A DNA stretch of 64,000 bases, from contig NZ_FPBC01000012.1 of assembly GCF_900116605.1 (NCBI RefSeq), positions 75,063 to 139,062 of the forward strand. Direction: 5' to 3'. The DNA comes from Pseudomonas marincola (lineage in GTDB: Bacteria > Pseudomonadota > Gammaproteobacteria > Pseudomonadales > Pseudomonadaceae). Both the position numbers and the translations under genes were made by a program. Below are positions 26,348-34,615 of the stretch, piece by piece. The number at the start of each line of letters is the position of its first letter. Position 1 is the first letter of the stretch. The notes beneath the pieces were generated by a model. It was not told the origin of the DNA and ran no database searches. It saw only the letters and a program-made list of their open reading frames with translations.

Positions 26348-27325
26348 TTAAGAGTTAAGAGCGCCAGCACAACTGGAACCTTGCCCGGCGGTGCAGGCAA
26401 AGCAGTGATCACGGGTGACGATGGCATTTCCGGACAGCGAGGTATTGAGCAGGTCCCGCAAGTGCGGGCGTTGGCGGGCAATAACCTGCCCGGCAATTTC
26501 CAGCGGCAGGTCAAGCATCTGGTTGAAGTCGCAATCGTATAAATAGCCTTGCCAATCGACACTGACCAGCGAGCGGCACATCACGTTAGGCAGATTCTCG
26601 GCCCTGTAGCTGTCACGCAACAACTGCATATAGTCGTTGAACTGCCCCTTGCTCACGAGAGTGCTGCCAAACCGTGCAATAGGTTGGTTGGTGATGGTCA
26701 GCAGGTGATTGAAAACGATGCCGAAATCTTCCGCCAGATGGCTTTTGTAATCGGCTTCCAGCGCCACTTGCGGGGGCGGCAAGCTGGCTCCTTGCGGGTT
26801 ATACACAAGGTTGAGAATGAGGCCACTGCCGGGTTGGCCGTAGCCTAGCGCATTGAGTTTTTGCAGGCCGATGATGCTGGCGTCGAACACGCCGTCACCG
26901 CGTTGTTTGTCGACGTTGTCGCGCGAATAGCAGGGCAGCGAAGCAGTAACCTCAACCTGCTGCTCGGCCAGAAATTGCGCAAGGTCTTCATAGCCGGGCT
27001 CGCTGAGAATGGTCAGGTTGCAGCGATCAATGACGCGCAAACCTTCGCGGCGCGCGTGCGTGACGATTTCGCGAAAGCGCGGGTGCATCTCGGGCGCGCC
27101 GCCAGTCAAATCCAGGGTATGTACAGGATGCGCGTCGATCACCTGATGCAGCAGTTGCAGGCTGTCGTCAGTCATCGCCTCTGTGCGCGTTGGCCCGGCA
27201 TTCACATGGCAATGCAAGCAGCGCTGATTACACAGGTAGGTTAAATTGATCTGCAGGGCTTCAAGCGCACCACGAGTAATCGGCGGGAAAGCCAGATCAT
27301 CCAGCAAAGGTAGCATTGCGCGCAC
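26348..27325 (-). CDS. arsS: ArsS-type radical SAM protein (DUF3641 C-terminal)
   Basis: 325 aa from the GTG at 27325 (GGAG 6 nt upstream; TTG at 27337 and ATG at 27316 are alternatives). Radical SAM cluster Cys32-x3-Cys36-x2-Cys39 in CNQRCLHC, SAM-binding LTGGAPEMHP, and the Cys-rich tail DHCFACTAGQGSSCAG characteristic of the rSAM/Cys-rich family to which the arsenosugar enzyme ArsS belongs. Some relatives carry selenocysteine in the tail; here all positions are Cys. ArsS joins a 5'-deoxyadenosyl group to dimethylarsinous acid in cyanobacteria. No arsM is present in the window, so the true substrate here is uncertain. Heads the operon 27325-19406. Confidence 0.87.
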   Translation of the reverse strand: MRAMLPLLDDLAFPPITRGALEALQINLTYLCNQRCLHCHVNAGPTRTEAMTDDSLQLLHQVIDAHPVHTLDLTGGAPEMHPRFREIVTHARREGLRVIDRCNLTILSEPGYEDLAQFLAEQQVEVTASLPCYSRDNVDKQRGDGVFDASIIGLQKLNALGYGQPGSGLILNLVYNPQGASLPPPQVALEADYKSHLAEDFGIVFNHLLTITNQPIARFGSTLVSKGQFNDYMQLLRDSYRAENLPNVMCRSLVSVDWQGYLYDCDFNQMLDLPLEIAGQVIARQRPHLRDLLNTSLSGNAIVTRDHCFACTAGQGSSCAGALNS

Positions 27326-27453
27326 AGTAAACTCCAAAAATTAATCTAGGCAATAGAGCTGTAAAAGCTGAATTAATTACAAGCGCAGACAATTATTTTC
27401 AGCATAACTGCTATACAAAACTATGCGTTCACAACCAAGCAATGAGGTTTCCG

Positions 27454-27870
27454 ATGTTACGCCTATGCCTGTTCTTCGTTGCCGGATTTCTTGCGGTAAT
27501 TTTCTTTCATCAGCCGATTTTAGGGCTTCTGCATGGTGCCGGAATTGTTCCGGTCGCCCCTTTCAATATGGCGCAAACCGCACCTTTGGGTGTGCCATCG
27601 ATACTTTCTGCGGCCTTTTGGGGTGGCGTCTGGGGCATAGTCATGCTCTCGGTTTTCTGCTGGCAGGCAGACCAGCCGCAGCCGTGGCTGAAAGGCCTGT
27701 TTTTTGGCGGCATTGCGTTGACATTAGTAGCGTTAATTGTTGTTTTCCCGCTTAAAGGAATGGGCTTTAATTTAAGCCAATTGCCTGGACGTTTTTTTAT
27801 CGGTTTTCTGGTAAATAGTGCCTGGGGAGTGGGCACTCTGATATTCGCCCGCACCCTACTCGGCAAATAA
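27454..27870 (+). CDS. Small four-helix membrane protein
   Basis: 138 aa from the ATG at 27454 (TGAGG five nt upstream; an ATG at 27442 lacks a ribosome site). Four hydrophobic segments, spaced like small conserved integral-membrane proteins of Pseudomonas; no known motif. Phe-rich (FFVAGFLAVIFFHQP). Divergent from arsS, sharing about 130 bp of AT-rich promoter DNA, so co-regulation with that operon is possible. Confidence 0.78.
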   Translation: MLRLCLFFVAGFLAVIFFHQPILGLLHGAGIVPVAPFNMAQTAPLGVPSILSAAFWGGVWGIVMLSVFCWQADQPQPWLKGLFFGGIALTLVALIVVFPLKGMGFNLSQLPGRFFIGFLVNSAWGVGTLIFARTLLGK

Positions 27871-27900
27871 AAAAGCCACGCGCTCAGGCGACTGGCGAAC

Positions 27901-30879
27901 TTGCAGCACTTTCAAGCTCTCGGTCACCCTGCTAACGGCAGCGGTGCCCCAGGCAAGAGAGCCGAGTTACCCCGAATATTCTTGCGGACGCCTACTTTGC
28001 CATTTATCAATCTGCTGCTTTCACTGCTCCTGCTGGCCTTCAGCGTCGCCGTTCCCGCGGCTACGCTGCCAATGCAGACAATGACTGCCGAGCAATTGGT
28101 TAATCCGGTAGATATCAAACAAGTACTCGTACTCGAAGACCGCAACTCGGCGCTCACCGCCAACGAGGCGCTCAATCAAATTCGCAGCCAAGGTAAGTTA
28201 GTCGCCGGCACTCCGCGTCTGGGTTACTCCGACAGTGCCTGGTGGGTGGCATTCGAGCTGAATGCGCCGCCTGCCATGCAGCTGGAGATGATCATTGATC
28301 AAGCTTTCACCGACGACATTGAACTGTGGTTGTACGACCGCGACCGTCTAATTGCGCCGATTTACAGCGGCGATCACCTGCCATTCCTGCAGCGGGGCGT
28401 GCCGTTTCCACGCTTTATGCTGACTCTGCCAAGGCTCGGCGTAGGCCCGCATACTCTGCTGCTGCGGGTTCATAGCGCCTCGGCCGTGAGCCTGCCAATG
28501 CAGTTGGTGAGCAGTGAAAAAAACACCCTGTTGGTGGCCGTAAACTGGCTACTCGGTGGCCTGTTGATTGGCGGTCTGATGAGCCTGGCCGTTTTTTACA
28601 TGCTCAAATTCCGCGCGCTGCGTGAACAACAACTGGGCTACTTCTGCATTACCGCGCTGGCCTTGTGTGCTTACAGTGCCAGCTTGCATGGCGTAATTGA
28701 TCTGCTGTTCAGTCAATGGCCGTGGCTTTCCAAGCGCTTGGTGCAGGTTGCCAACCCGCTGATGCTGATCTTCAGCACCTTGTTCATCATCAGCGCGCTG
28801 CGCCTGAAACTCGGCACTGCGCTGCGACTGGCACTGAATGTGTTGATCGCCATCATCGTGCTGGTGAGCTTATGGAACGCGCTGTACAGCGACGATTACC
28901 GCGGTTACCAGGCCTTTAACCTGGTCCTGTTGCTGGTCGGCCTGTTCCAGGCATTGGTGGTCACACTCAGCTTGATCAAAGGGCTGCCTTATTCGCGCGG
29001 CTATTTCCTCTGCTGGATCAGTGCGCTGGTGATGATGACCGTGCTTCCGCTGGGACGTCTGGGCATTATCAACCTGCCTTCAGATGCCTATGCCCTGCAG
29101 ACCTTTTTGCCGCTGCTGAGCATGCTGCTTTTCAGCGCGGTACTCGACCGCCAGCTTGAAAACGTGCGCAAGGCATTGCTCAGCAGCCAGTCGCAAGCCA
29201 TCGATAACCTTGAGCAATACCGCGCCTTGTTCAATAGCGCACGCGAAGGCATTTTCCGCTGCACGCTCAACGGCACCCTGCTGGAAGCCAACCCCAGCCT
29301 GATCCGCTTTCTCGGCTCAACGCCCGGAGACGGAAGCTGGCAAGCACTGCCCGTGCAAAAGCTGCTGGGTACAACGCAATGGACCAAGCTGGTGGCAAAA
29401 CTGGACGCCGCACACCCGTCGGTGAGCCAGGAATGTCAGCTGCGCGACCTTAATGGCAAGCGTCATTGGGTCTACCTTTCGTTGCATCTGCGCTCAGCCC
29501 ATACCTGTATTGAAGGCATCATTTTCGACCTCAGTGACCGTCGCCAGCTCGAAGACCGCCTCAAGCATCAGGCAGCACATGACTCACTGACTGGCTTGCT
29601 CAATCGCCGGGAACTCGAACGTCTGCTCCAGCTGAGCCTGCTGAGCAACGACACCAGCCGTTTCAGCCACCTGCTGTACATCGACCTCGATCAGTTCAAG
29701 CAGGTAAACGACCTGTGCGGCCATTCGGCGGGCGATCAGTTGCTCAAGCAATTGTCCGCGCATATGCAAAACATGCTGCCGAAGAGTGCGCAATTGGCGC
29801 GCATTGGTGGCGATGAGTTTGTCGTGCTGCTGCGCGAACAAGATCACTTCGTCGCGCTGGGACAGGCCGAGCGTTTGCGCCGCAGTGTCGAACAATTCGT
29901 TTTCATCTGGGAAAACACCCCGTTCCGCCTGCATGCGAGCATCGGCGTGCTCACCCTCAGCCAGGATATTTGTGACTGGGAAACCGCTCTGCGCTGGGCC
30001 GACAGCGCCAGCCAGCAGGCCAAGGTGCTGGGCCGCAACCGGGTTCAACAGTTCAACCCGACTGACGGCGCACTGCAAGAGCAGCAACGCCAGTTGCAAT
30101 GGATCACCCGCCTGCAAGAAGCCATGCGCAGCAATCATTTCGTGCTTTTTTACCAGCCGGTCATGCCCCTGCAAACAGTGCACGACGAACTGCATTATGA
30201 GTTGCTGCTGCGTTATTGCGACCCGGCGACTGGCGAGTTCATCAGCCCCGAGCGCTTCATGCGCGCGGCTGAACGCTACAGCCTGCTGGTCGATATCGAC
30301 CGCTGGGTGGTGCGCAACCTGTGCCAATGGCTGAGCAATAACCCGGAGCACCTGCAGCAGCTTGGCCAGGTCAATCTCAACCTCAGCACGCATTCGTTGC
30401 TTGATGCCAGCTTCCACATCTTCTTGTCGCAGGAGTTGATGAGCAAAGGAATTCCGCCACACAAAGTGTGTATCGAAGTCACCGAAATGGTCGCACTGGG
30501 TGAGCTTGCGGTGTCTACCAAATGGCTGAAAAGCCTGCGCAGTCAGGGCTTCAAAGTGGCGCTGGACGACTTCGGCAGCGGTTTTGCGTCCTACGCTTAC
30601 CTGCGTCATTTGCCGTTGGATATTCTCAAGATCGACGGCAGCTTTATCCGCGGCATCGAACACGATCGCATCAATCAGGCGATGGTTGGCTCCATGCAGC
30701 AGATTGCCAAGCAACTCGGCCTGCAAACAGTCGCTGAATTTGTCGAGACCCAAGAATCGCTCGAATGCCTGCGCGCGCTGGGTATCGACTATGGACAAGG
30801 CTACTGGATTGCCGAGCCGGCGCCGCTGAGCAGCCTGACCAAATCACTGCCCACCGCCTCCGCCCGTTTCGGCCTTTAA
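27901..30879 (+). CDS. 7TMR-DISM / PAS / GGDEF / EAL protein
   Basis: 992 aa if the TTG at 27901 is used; there is no ATG before residue 57. A TTG at 27982 would leave a classic signal peptide (LPFINLLLSLLLLAFS) and may be the true start. Order: signal peptide, periplasmic 7TMR-DISMED2 domain (about 70-205), seven TM helices (about 215-420), PAS (about 440-550), GGDEF with intact GGDEF at 636-640 but no I-site, and EAL with ELL at 767-769. EAL residues look complete: NLNLS, EVTE, LDDFG, LKID, AEFVE and GQGY. It may both make and break c-di-GMP. Ends at a shared terminator with gabT. Confidence 0.92.
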   Translation: MQHFQALGHPANGSGAPGKRAELPRIFLRTPTLPFINLLLSLLLLAFSVAVPAATLPMQTMTAEQLVNPVDIKQVLVLEDRNSALTANEALNQIRSQGKLVAGTPRLGYSDSAWWVAFELNAPPAMQLEMIIDQAFTDDIELWLYDRDRLIAPIYSGDHLPFLQRGVPFPRFMLTLPRLGVGPHTLLLRVHSASAVSLPMQLVSSEKNTLLVAVNWLLGGLLIGGLMSLAVFYMLKFRALREQQLGYFCITALALCAYSASLHGVIDLLFSQWPWLSKRLVQVANPLMLIFSTLFIISALRLKLGTALRLALNVLIAIIVLVSLWNALYSDDYRGYQAFNLVLLLVGLFQALVVTLSLIKGLPYSRGYFLCWISALVMMTVLPLGRLGIINLPSDAYALQTFLPLLSMLLFSAVLDRQLENVRKALLSSQSQAIDNLEQYRALFNSAREGIFRCTLNGTLLEANPSLIRFLGSTPGDGSWQALPVQKLLGTTQWTKLVAKLDAAHPSVSQECQLRDLNGKRHWVYLSLHLRSAHTCIEGIIFDLSDRRQLEDRLKHQAAHDSLTGLLNRRELERLLQLSLLSNDTSRFSHLLYIDLDQFKQVNDLCGHSAGDQLLKQLSAHMQNMLPKSAQLARIGGDEFVVLLREQDHFVALGQAERLRRSVEQFVFIWENTPFRLHASIGVLTLSQDICDWETALRWADSASQQAKVLGRNRVQQFNPTDGALQEQQRQLQWITRLQEAMRSNHFVLFYQPVMPLQTVHDELHYELLLRYCDPATGEFISPERFMRAAERYSLLVDIDRWVVRNLCQWLSNNPEHLQQLGQVNLNLSTHSLLDASFHIFLSQELMSKGIPPHKVCIEVTEMVALGELAVSTKWLKSLRSQGFKVALDDFGSGFASYAYLRHLPLDILKIDGSFIRGIEHDRINQAMVGSMQQIAKQLGLQTVAEFVETQESLECLRALGIDYGQGYWIAEPAPLSSLTKSLPTASARFGL

Positions 30880-30900
30880 CTCAGCCTGAATTGCAGGCAA

Positions 30901-30939
30901 AAAAAGACCCGCCAACGCTTAACGCTGGCGGGTCTTTTT
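30901..30939. terminator. Bidirectional Rho-independent terminator
   Basis: 14-bp stem AAAAAGACCCGCCA/TGGCGGGTCTTTTT with T runs on both strands, between the GGDEF/EAL gene and gabT, which converge here. Confidence 0.92.
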
Positions 30940-30950
30940 AGCAACTAGCC

Positions 30951-32231
30951 TCAGGCCAGTTCGTCAAAGCACTCAGCGATAATCGCCAGGCCCTGATCAA
31001 GCTGTGCGTCAGGTGCAGTTACCGGCACCAGCACGCGCAGAACGTTGCCGTAAGTACCGCACGACAGCAGGATCAGACCCTTTTCGCGTGCCTTGGCAAC
31101 AACCTGACCTACCAGAGCAGCAGCTGGCTTGTGGTGGTCGCCATCTTCAAACAGCTCAACAGCGATCATCGAACCCAGTGCGCGCACGTCACCGATCGAC
31201 TTGTGCTTGGCCTGAATAGCCTTGAGGCCAGTGACCAGACGCTCGCCGACAGCCTTGCTGCGATCCAGCAGGTTCTCTTCTTCAAACACTTCCATGACCG
31301 CCAGAGCAGCCGCGCAAGCAATCGGGCTACCGGCATAAGTGCCGCCCAGACCGCCCGGCGCGATAGCGTCCATGTATTCGGCCTTGCCGCACACGCCCGC
31401 CAACGGGAAGCCACCAGCAATCGACTTGGCGAAAGTGGTCAGGTCGGGAGTAACGCCCATCTGCTCCATCGCGAAGAAGGTGCCGGTACGGCCAGCGCCA
31501 GTCTGTACTTCGTCAGCGACCAGCAGGATGCCGTGCTGGTCGCACAGGGCGCGCAGACGCTTCATGAAGTCTTTTGGTGCCACGTAGAAACCACCTTCGC
31601 CCTGAACCGGCTCGATGATGATCGCAGCGATGTCTTTAGGCTCGGCATCGTTCTTGAAAATGCGCTCGATGCTGGCAATTGCGTCGTCAGTGCTGACGCC
31701 GTGCATTTCACACGGATACTGCGCACGGAACACGCCGCCCGGCATCAGGCCCATGCCTGCCGAATACGGAACAACCTTGCCGGTCAGACCGAGGGTCATC
31801 ATGGTACGGCCGTGGTAGCCGCCGGTGAACGCGATTACGCCGGCACGGCCAGTAGCAGCGCGGGCGATTTTAACGGCGTTCTCAACAGCTTCAGAACCAG
31901 TAGTGACCAGCAGGGTTTTCTTGTCGAAATCGCCTGGCACTTTGGCGTTGATCTTTTCGCACACTTCAACGTACGGCTCGTAAGCCAATACCTGGAAGCA
32001 GGTGTGGCTCAGCTTGGTCAGTTGTTCCTGCACGGCAGCAATAACTTTCGGGTGCAGGTGACCGGTGTTGAGCACGGCGATACCGCCGGCGAAGTCGATA
32101 AACTCACGACCTTCAACGTCCGTTACGGTTGCGTTCAGCGCTTTCTCAGCGAAGATCGGGTGGATCTGACCTACACCGCGTGGAACGGCAGCAGTACGGC
32201 GTTGCATCAAGGATTCGTTGGTCTTGCTCAT
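30951..32231 (-). CDS. gabT: 4-aminobutyrate aminotransferase
   Basis: 426 aa from the ATG at 32231 (GAGGA 4 nt upstream); the longer frame to 32249 is not needed. Class III PLP aminotransferase: FTGGYHGRTMMTLGLTGK, LLVADEVQTGAGRTG with the PLP-contacting Asp, and the Schiff-base Lys in TTFAKSIAGGFPLAG. Converts GABA and 2-oxoglutarate to succinate semialdehyde and glutamate. Its partner gabD lies 248 bp upstream on the same strand. Length equals that of known GabT. Confidence 0.96.
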   Translation of the reverse strand: MSKTNESLMQRRTAAVPRGVGQIHPIFAEKALNATVTDVEGREFIDFAGGIAVLNTGHLHPKVIAAVQEQLTKLSHTCFQVLAYEPYVEVCEKINAKVPGDFDKKTLLVTTGSEAVENAVKIARAATGRAGVIAFTGGYHGRTMMTLGLTGKVVPYSAGMGLMPGGVFRAQYPCEMHGVSTDDAIASIERIFKNDAEPKDIAAIIIEPVQGEGGFYVAPKDFMKRLRALCDQHGILLVADEVQTGAGRTGTFFAMEQMGVTPDLTTFAKSIAGGFPLAGVCGKAEYMDAIAPGGLGGTYAGSPIACAAALAVMEVFEEENLLDRSKAVGERLVTGLKAIQAKHKSIGDVRALGSMIAVELFEDGDHHKPAAALVGQVVAKAREKGLILLSCGTYGNVLRVLVPVTAPDAQLDQGLAIIAECFDELA

Positions 32232-32479
32232 GACTTCCTCATTCGCCACTCATCGTGTGGCGTGGTTCAAGGACAAAGCAGCTCGACAACCTGCGACGCA
32301 TGCATTCGATGATCGACTGCGTCGCCGTTGCCCGGCTACAGGGGTGGTTTAAAACTTGCCGGCGCCACGCTAATCGGGCGTCTGGCAAGACGGTGGCCGG
32401 TAAGGGCGTCCAGTTGGCTCTTGCCAGTGAACAACCCTCACCCACTCACCCGCGCAATATCACTATTGCACGCAGGTAA

Positions 32480-33928
32480 TCAGATGCTCAGGCAGAGGTA
32501 TTTGATTTCCAGGTAGTCTTCGATGCCGTACTTGGAACCTTCACGGCCCAGGCCCGAAGCCTTGATGCCGCCGAAAGGCGCGACTTCGTTGGAGATCAAA
32601 CCGGTGTTAACACCGACCATACCGTATTCCAGCGCTTCTGCAACACGGAACACACGGCCCATGTCACGCGCATAGAAGTACGATGCCAGACCGAACTCGG
32701 TGTCGTTGGACATGGCGATAACATCAGCCTCGTCCTTGAAGCGGAACAGCGGCGCCAGCGGGCCGAATGTCTCTTCTTTGGCCACCGCAGCATTGCGCGG
32801 CACGTCGACCAGAATAGTCGGCTCGAAGAAGCTGCCACCCAGGCTGTGCTGCTTACCGCCAGTCAGTACTTTGGCGCCTTTGCCAACGGCGTCTTCGATG
32901 TGCTCCTGGACCTTGGCGACGGCTTTGTCGTCGATCAGCGGGCCAGTGGTCACACCGTCTTCCATACCGTTACCGATATTCAGCTTGGCCACTGCAGCCT
33001 TGAGCTTCTCGGCGAAGGCATCGTAAACGCCATCCTGAATGTACAGACGGTTTGCGCAAACACAGGTCTGGCCGTTGTTGCGATACTTGGAAATCAGCGC
33101 GCCTTCAACAGCGGCGTCCAGATCAGCGTCGTCAAAAACGATAAATGGCGCGTTGCCACCCAACTCCAGCGACACTTTCTTGATGTCTTGCGCACATTCG
33201 GCCATCAACTGGCGACCAATTTCAGTCGAGCCAGTGAACGACAGCTTACGTACGGTTGGGTTGCTGGTCAGCTCGCCGCCAACATCGCCAGCGCTACCAG
33301 TGATAACACTCAGCACGCCTTTCGGAATGCCGGCACGCTCAGCCAGAACAACCAACGCCAGTGCCGAGAACGGAGTCTGCGAGGCAGGCTTGATGACCAT
33401 GGTGCAGCCCGCTGCCAGAGCAGGACCGGCTTTACGGGTGATCATCGCAGCCGGGAAGTTCCACGGCGTAATCGCGGCGGTCACACCGATTGGCTGCTTC
33501 ATCACGATCAGGCGCTTGTCTGGCTGGTGGCCAGGAATCACGTCGCCATAAATACGCTTGGCTTCTTCTGCGAACCACTCGATAAACGAGGCCGCGTAAG
33601 CAATTTCGCCCTTGGCTTCAGCCAGCGGCTTGCCCTGCTCCAGGGTCATCAGGCGACCCAGGTCGTCCTGGTTTTCAATCAGCAATTCGTACCAACGACG
33701 CAGCTTGTTCGCGCGCTCTTTGGCAGTCAGTGCGCGCCAAGCCGGCAGTGCACGGTCCGCTGCTTCAATAGCGCGGCGGGTTTCGGCAGCGCCCATCTTC
33801 GGTACAGTACCGATGATCTCACCCGTGGCCGGGTTGTTGACCTTGATAGTCTGACCGTTGTCCGCATCAAGCCAGGTACCATCAATGTATGCCTGCTGAC
33901 GGAACAGCTGGGTGTCTTTTAATTGCAT
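32480..33928 (-). CDS. gabD: NADP-dependent succinate-semialdehyde dehydrogenase
   Basis: 482 aa from the ATG at 33928 (GAGGAG upstream), equal to E. coli GabD; the open frame to 34006 runs past the ribosome site. ALDH family: ITPWNFPAAMITRK, FTGSTEIGRQL, catalytic Glu in SLELGGNAPFIVFDD and catalytic Cys in GQTCVCANR. Oxidises succinate semialdehyde to succinate. With gabT and the glutamylpolyamine genes in this window it completes a putrescine-to-succinate route. Confidence 0.96.
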   Translation of the reverse strand: MQLKDTQLFRQQAYIDGTWLDADNGQTIKVNNPATGEIIGTVPKMGAAETRRAIEAADRALPAWRALTAKERANKLRRWYELLIENQDDLGRLMTLEQGKPLAEAKGEIAYAASFIEWFAEEAKRIYGDVIPGHQPDKRLIVMKQPIGVTAAITPWNFPAAMITRKAGPALAAGCTMVIKPASQTPFSALALVVLAERAGIPKGVLSVITGSAGDVGGELTSNPTVRKLSFTGSTEIGRQLMAECAQDIKKVSLELGGNAPFIVFDDADLDAAVEGALISKYRNNGQTCVCANRLYIQDGVYDAFAEKLKAAVAKLNIGNGMEDGVTTGPLIDDKAVAKVQEHIEDAVGKGAKVLTGGKQHSLGGSFFEPTILVDVPRNAAVAKEETFGPLAPLFRFKDEADVIAMSNDTEFGLASYFYARDMGRVFRVAEALEYGMVGVNTGLISNEVAPFGGIKASGLGREGSKYGIEDYLEIKYLCLSI

Positions 33929-34371
33929 GACAGTCTCCTCTTCCCGACACCAGCGTCGGATGGTTAATGGTGGCGCCGGGGGTAAAAACCCATTGAATAA
34001 ATGCAAAATAAAACGCTAACGCTTCATCCCGCTTATAGAATTCGAAAGGACTCTGTCGCAGGAGTTCCGGATAGTCGCAGCAGGAGCGTTTGAAATCTCA
34101 AACGAATCCTAGGGTCGCAAGGGGTAAAGGGCAATAGTCTGTGCAAAAAAATGTACAAAAATAAGCGGTTTTTTATTGTTTACCGATAAACGAAACCACA
34201 AAACGCTATTTATGTGCAGAATCACGAACAATGCGCAGGCATGGACTCAATCGCCATAGATGCGTATCATTGCGCCCGCACTGCAAGCGCTCCCGCGCCC
34301 CTCGCCACTGCTAAAGCCAATGGTTTTACAGCAGCCGATTGCAGTCTAGGGCCAACGGCCTGCTTCATTAC
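33929..34371. other. gabD upstream region with two inverted repeats
   Basis: 443 bp between gabD (minus) and the tRNA gene. Two perfect palindromes are visible: CGTTTGA-AATC-TCAAACG at 34087-34104 and GTTTA-CCGA-TAAAC at 34178-34191. Either may be an operator for a GABA- or polyamine-responsive regulator, or part of the tRNA promoter region. No sigma-54 GG/GC pair in good form was found. Confidence 0.5.
34087..34104. promoter_or_regulatory. 18-bp palindrome upstream of gabD
   Basis: CGTTTGA and TCAAACG around AATC, about 160 bp before gabD. Perfect dyad, suitable for a dimeric repressor or activator; the binding protein is unknown. Confidence 0.4.
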
Positions 34372-34448
34372 GCACCAGTAGCTCAGCTGGATAGAGTACT
34401 GCCCTCCGAAGGCAGGGGTCGTGGGTTCGAATCCCGCCTGGTGCGCCA
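34372..34448 (+). tRNA. tRNA-Arg (anticodon CCG)
   Basis: 77-nt cloverleaf. Acceptor GCACCAG pairs with CTGGTGC, followed by discriminator G and an encoded CCA. D arm GCTCAGCTGGATAGAG, anticodon stem CTGCC/GGCAG with loop CTCCGAA (anticodon CCG, reads CGG) and T arm with GGTTCGAAT. Its 3' half is the integration target of the adjacent P4-type integrase. Confidence 0.96.
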
Positions 34449-34491
34449 AATAGCTGTTTACTGCTGTATCAAGCAGTCTACGAAACACCTC

Positions 34492-34519
34492 AAGAAGCCC
34501 GCCCTGTGCGGGCTTTCTT
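34492..34519 (+). terminator. Rho-independent terminator after tRNA-Arg
   Basis: Stem GCCCGC/GCGGGC (34497-34513) extended by AAGAA/TTCTT with a one-base bulge, loop CCTGT, T-rich tail. Ends the tRNA transcript inside the element's left arm. Confidence 0.8.
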
Positions 34520-34562
34520 GTATCTGGCTGTTTACATCTATCTACGCCTAGACCTTCCCGGC

Positions 34563-34582
34563 GTGTATGCCAGTGTGTATGC
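34563..34582 (+). repeat. Left arm-type repeat of the element
   Basis: GTGTATGCCAG followed by TGTGTATGC; 18 of 21 bases match the copy at 49632-49652 near the other end, and an inverted copy (GGCATACACACC) sits at 34604-34615 directly before the integrase ATG. Likely binding sites for the integrase arm-binding domain or an excision factor. Confidence 0.6.
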
Positions 34583-34615
34583 TGGGCTTAAATTAGAACT
34601 GACGGCATACACACC

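Noticed and set aside
26348..27325. Possible selenocysteine in the ArsS tail
   Set aside because: All expected positions are Cys codons and no in-frame TGA or SECIS-like hairpin was seen.
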